DNA of 6,057 bases from Microcaldota archaeon (GTDB lineage: Archaea; Micrarchaeota; Micrarchaeia; Anstonellales; Bilamarchaeaceae). The position numbers were made by a program, and so were the translations under genes. Positions within the stretch are counted from its first letter, which is position 1, and each line of letters starts with the position of its first letter. Below are positions 4,594 through 6,057 of the stretch, piece after piece. The notes beneath the pieces were generated by a model that was not told the DNA's origin, ran no database searches, and saw nothing but the letters and a program-made list of their open reading frames with translations. The stretch is from assembly GCA_026992595.1 (NCBI GenBank), contig JALWZW010000035.1:1-6057 (forward strand). The letters run 5' to 3'.

Positions 4594-6056
4594 AACCTCT
4601 CCCTCATCTCGCTTAGGGGTATGAACTCTAATTTGTTATTTTTCATTTTCAGTTCCAAAAGCGCCCTTTCCTTTTCGCTCAAAGAGCTTAATATCTGTTG
4701 AATTTCTGTCTTTTTGGCTGTTATTATGTATGCCTTGTCCTCAAATTTATCTCCCCATAACCCAAACTCGCCTCTTTCTGTAACCAGCACCCCTCCCCTC
4801 TCTCTAAAACTCACCCCCTCTTCTATCAGTATCTCTCTTATTATCCTCCTTATCACATTCTTTCTTACATCCCCCTCTCCTGCAAATTGATAATACCCTC
4901 TATATCCTTCCACCACACCTTCTTTTTCCAATCTTTTCACAATCTCTTCCACATTCCCCTCGCTTATCTCTGCCCCTCCTGTCAAATATCTTTTGAATGC
5001 CATGTATATCTCGTGCATGCTTAAAGGCGCTTTCTTTATTTTCAAATCTTTTCTTATCCTCTTCAGCGCCTCCACAACCTCCTCTTCGCTGACCTTTAAC
5101 TCTTTCCTTTCTTCTAAAGGCGCATCCCCAAACCTTATAATATATGTGGGTTTTTTACTCATTCTCACTCCCACATAAACCAAAATCACCAGTAAAAGGC
5201 CCGGTATTCCCCATTTAAGGTAGAAGTCAAACACCCCCCCTTCTCTATTTATATACCTATATCTGAGCGTGTTTCCAAAGATGTTGAAGTTAAATATGTT
5301 CTCCCCTTCTTGTAGTTTTGCGCGCACTAAAAGTTTTCCTTCTGAAACATAGAGGTCTTGCTTTTTGGTAGCGTTGTTGAGCCATGCCGTTACTTTTGCG
5401 CTTTCTAATGGCCTTCCGTCCACCGTAACATTAAAAATGTATAAATATCCCCTTCTCTCTATCAAATCTATCTTTAAATCATAGATATGTAGAATTCCTG
5501 AAGCGATTGTGCCTGTGTTATCTGTTACTTTTATTATATATGTGCCTGGTTGCTCATATTTAAGATCTTCAATAAATACATTTGCTTCGGTCACTCTTCT
5601 TAAAAACCTCTCTTCTGTTTTTTCACCGTTAAGATATACTTCCATTATTGCGGTGCCGTTTGTTTTATTGAGGTCAAATTCTAAGGTTGCTTTTTGCCAA
5701 GGATATATTTTTGGAGGGTTGGGGGTTAAGGCAAGCGGCACCGCGCTTATGTTAAGGTCTTCTATACTTTTATTAGAAAAGTCAAAGATTGCTCTCAAAA
5801 ACGGTGCATCCCCTGCTTTCAGCACCACAGTTGCCCGCCCCTCCCCCTCCAACCTCTCCTGGGTTTTGTTCTCCAATTGCCATTCTTCAAATAATATGTA
5901 TTTATATGAAAAGTTTTTCTCAAATTCTTCAGGTCTGCTTTCAAATATAACCAACCGCTTTTTTTGGGGCTCTGTAAGGGTGCTGTACCAATCTTCCCTT
6001 CTTATCCCTCTCCCCAGCACAAGCTCTTTAGAACCTATGTATATAATAGTTCCGTT
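4590..6056 (-). CDS. Transmembrane protein with sequon-rich ectodomain and cytoplasmic winged-helix region (5' end outside window)
   Basis: The frame stays open to the window edge. The GTG at 6018-6020 is internal, because the 12 codons before it (NGTIIYIGSKEL) continue the same beta-type, sequon-bearing sequence; any signal peptide lies outside. Numbering from that GTG, residues 1-268 look extracellular. They include a probable Ig-like sandwich (about 98-180) and a carboxypeptidase-regulatory-like repeat with VDGRPLESAKVTAWL (200-214). One membrane helix follows (about 271-287, GIPGLLLVILVYVGVRM) with the basic MSKK after it. Residues about 312-382 form a winged helix: LSMHEIYMAFKRYL, then NVEEIVKRLEKEGVVEGYRGYYQF. 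The final 90 residues (about 385-476) are alpha/beta and unrecognised. Eight sequons (N36, 51, 83, 90, 118, 121, 197, 216) all precede the helix and none follows, supporting an outside-to-inside topology. The architecture suggests a one-protein sensor reading the surface into the cytoplasm, coupled (ATGA) to the anchored surface protein. DNA binding is inferred; the winged helix may bind protein instead. Confidence 0.7.
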   Translation of the reverse strand, partial: NGTIIYIGSKELVLGRGIRREDWYSTLTEPQKKRLVIFESRPEEFEKNFSYKYILFEEWQLENKTQERLEGEGRATVVLKAGDAPFLRAIFDFSNKSIEDLNISAVPLALTPNPPKIYPWQKATLEFDLNKTNGTAIMEVYLNGEKTEERFLRRVTEANVFIEDLKYEQPGTYIIKVTDNTGTIASGILHIYDLKIDLIERRGYLYIFNVTVDGRPLESAKVTAWLNNATKKQDLYVSEGKLLVRAKLQEGENIFNFNIFGNTLRYRYINREGGVFDFYLKWGIPGLLLVILVYVGVRMSKKPTYIIRFGDAPLEERKELKVSEEEVVEALKRIRKDLKIKKAPLSMHEIYMAFKRYLTGGAEISEGNVEEIVKRLEKEGVVEGYRGYYQFAGEGDVRKNVIRRIIREILIEEGVSFRERGGVLVTERGEFGLWGDKFEDKAYIITAKKTEIQQILSSLSEKERALLELKMKNNKLEFIPLSEMRERL

Positions 6057-6057
6057 G

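Noticed and set aside
4993..5178. Plus-strand 61-codon hydrophobic open frame
   Set aside because: Antisense to the cytoplasmic and membrane part of the sensor-like gene. Its hydrophobicity follows from complementing charged codons.
6018..6020. GTG as start of the sensor-like gene
   Set aside because: The upstream codons stay open to the edge and continue the ectodomain, including another sequon; no signal peptide would follow this GTG.
1..6057. CRISPR array, tRNA/rRNA genes, transposase or integrase
   Set aside because: No regularly spaced direct repeats, no cloverleaf-like sequence noticed, and no recombinase motifs in any translated frame.

Overview
This is a stretch of archaeal chromosome, with a GC content of roughly 40% by eye. 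The archaeal call rests on four things: an archaeal-type D-aminoacyl-tRNA deacylase (DtdA/GEK1 family), an 'archaeal ATPase' (ATPase_2-type P-loop) gene, TATA-like A/T boxes at leaderless-compatible distances, and membrane proteins dense in N-glycosylation sequons. The compact genes with ATGA overlaps would suit a small-genome lineage such as DPANN or a streamlined euryarchaeote, but I cannot name the phylum from the sequence alone.

Layout. (1) Positions 2-2218, plus strand: four tightly coupled genes. They are the C-terminal half of a type II secretion F/TadC-like membrane protein (its start lies outside the window), a PAP2 phosphatase, a CTP-dependent polyprenol/dolichol kinase-like protein, and DtdA. 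Each junction overlaps (ATGA, 19 nt, ATGA), so they are probably one transcript. (2) Positions 2219-3462: a single minus-strand gene for an archaeal ATPase with a C-terminal winged helix. It is bracketed by two matching inverted sequences, each ACTCTCAAAA, 13 nt, then the near-palindrome GGAGTG(C/T)ACTC. (3) Positions 3463-6057: a minus-strand, ATGA-coupled pair of surface proteins. The promoter-proximal one (start outside the window) has a sequon-rich beta-type ectodomain, one membrane helix and a cytoplasmic winged-helix region. The second is a secreted, C-terminally anchored protein with 16 sequons and four cysteines.

How they may work together (inference). The phosphatase and kinase together could remove phosphate from, and CTP-dependently re-phosphorylate, a polyprenyl carrier of the kind used for N-glycosylation. 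The surface pair carries the sequons such a carrier would serve. The surface pair itself looks like a transmembrane sensor plus a partner ectodomain. The ATPase cassette with its paired repeats is the most unusual object here: it may be a small mobile or exchangeable unit, or a gene bracketed by binding sites for its own regulator. A 25-codon plus-strand ORF at 3430, with a well-placed TATA-like box, may be the remnant of a displaced gene.
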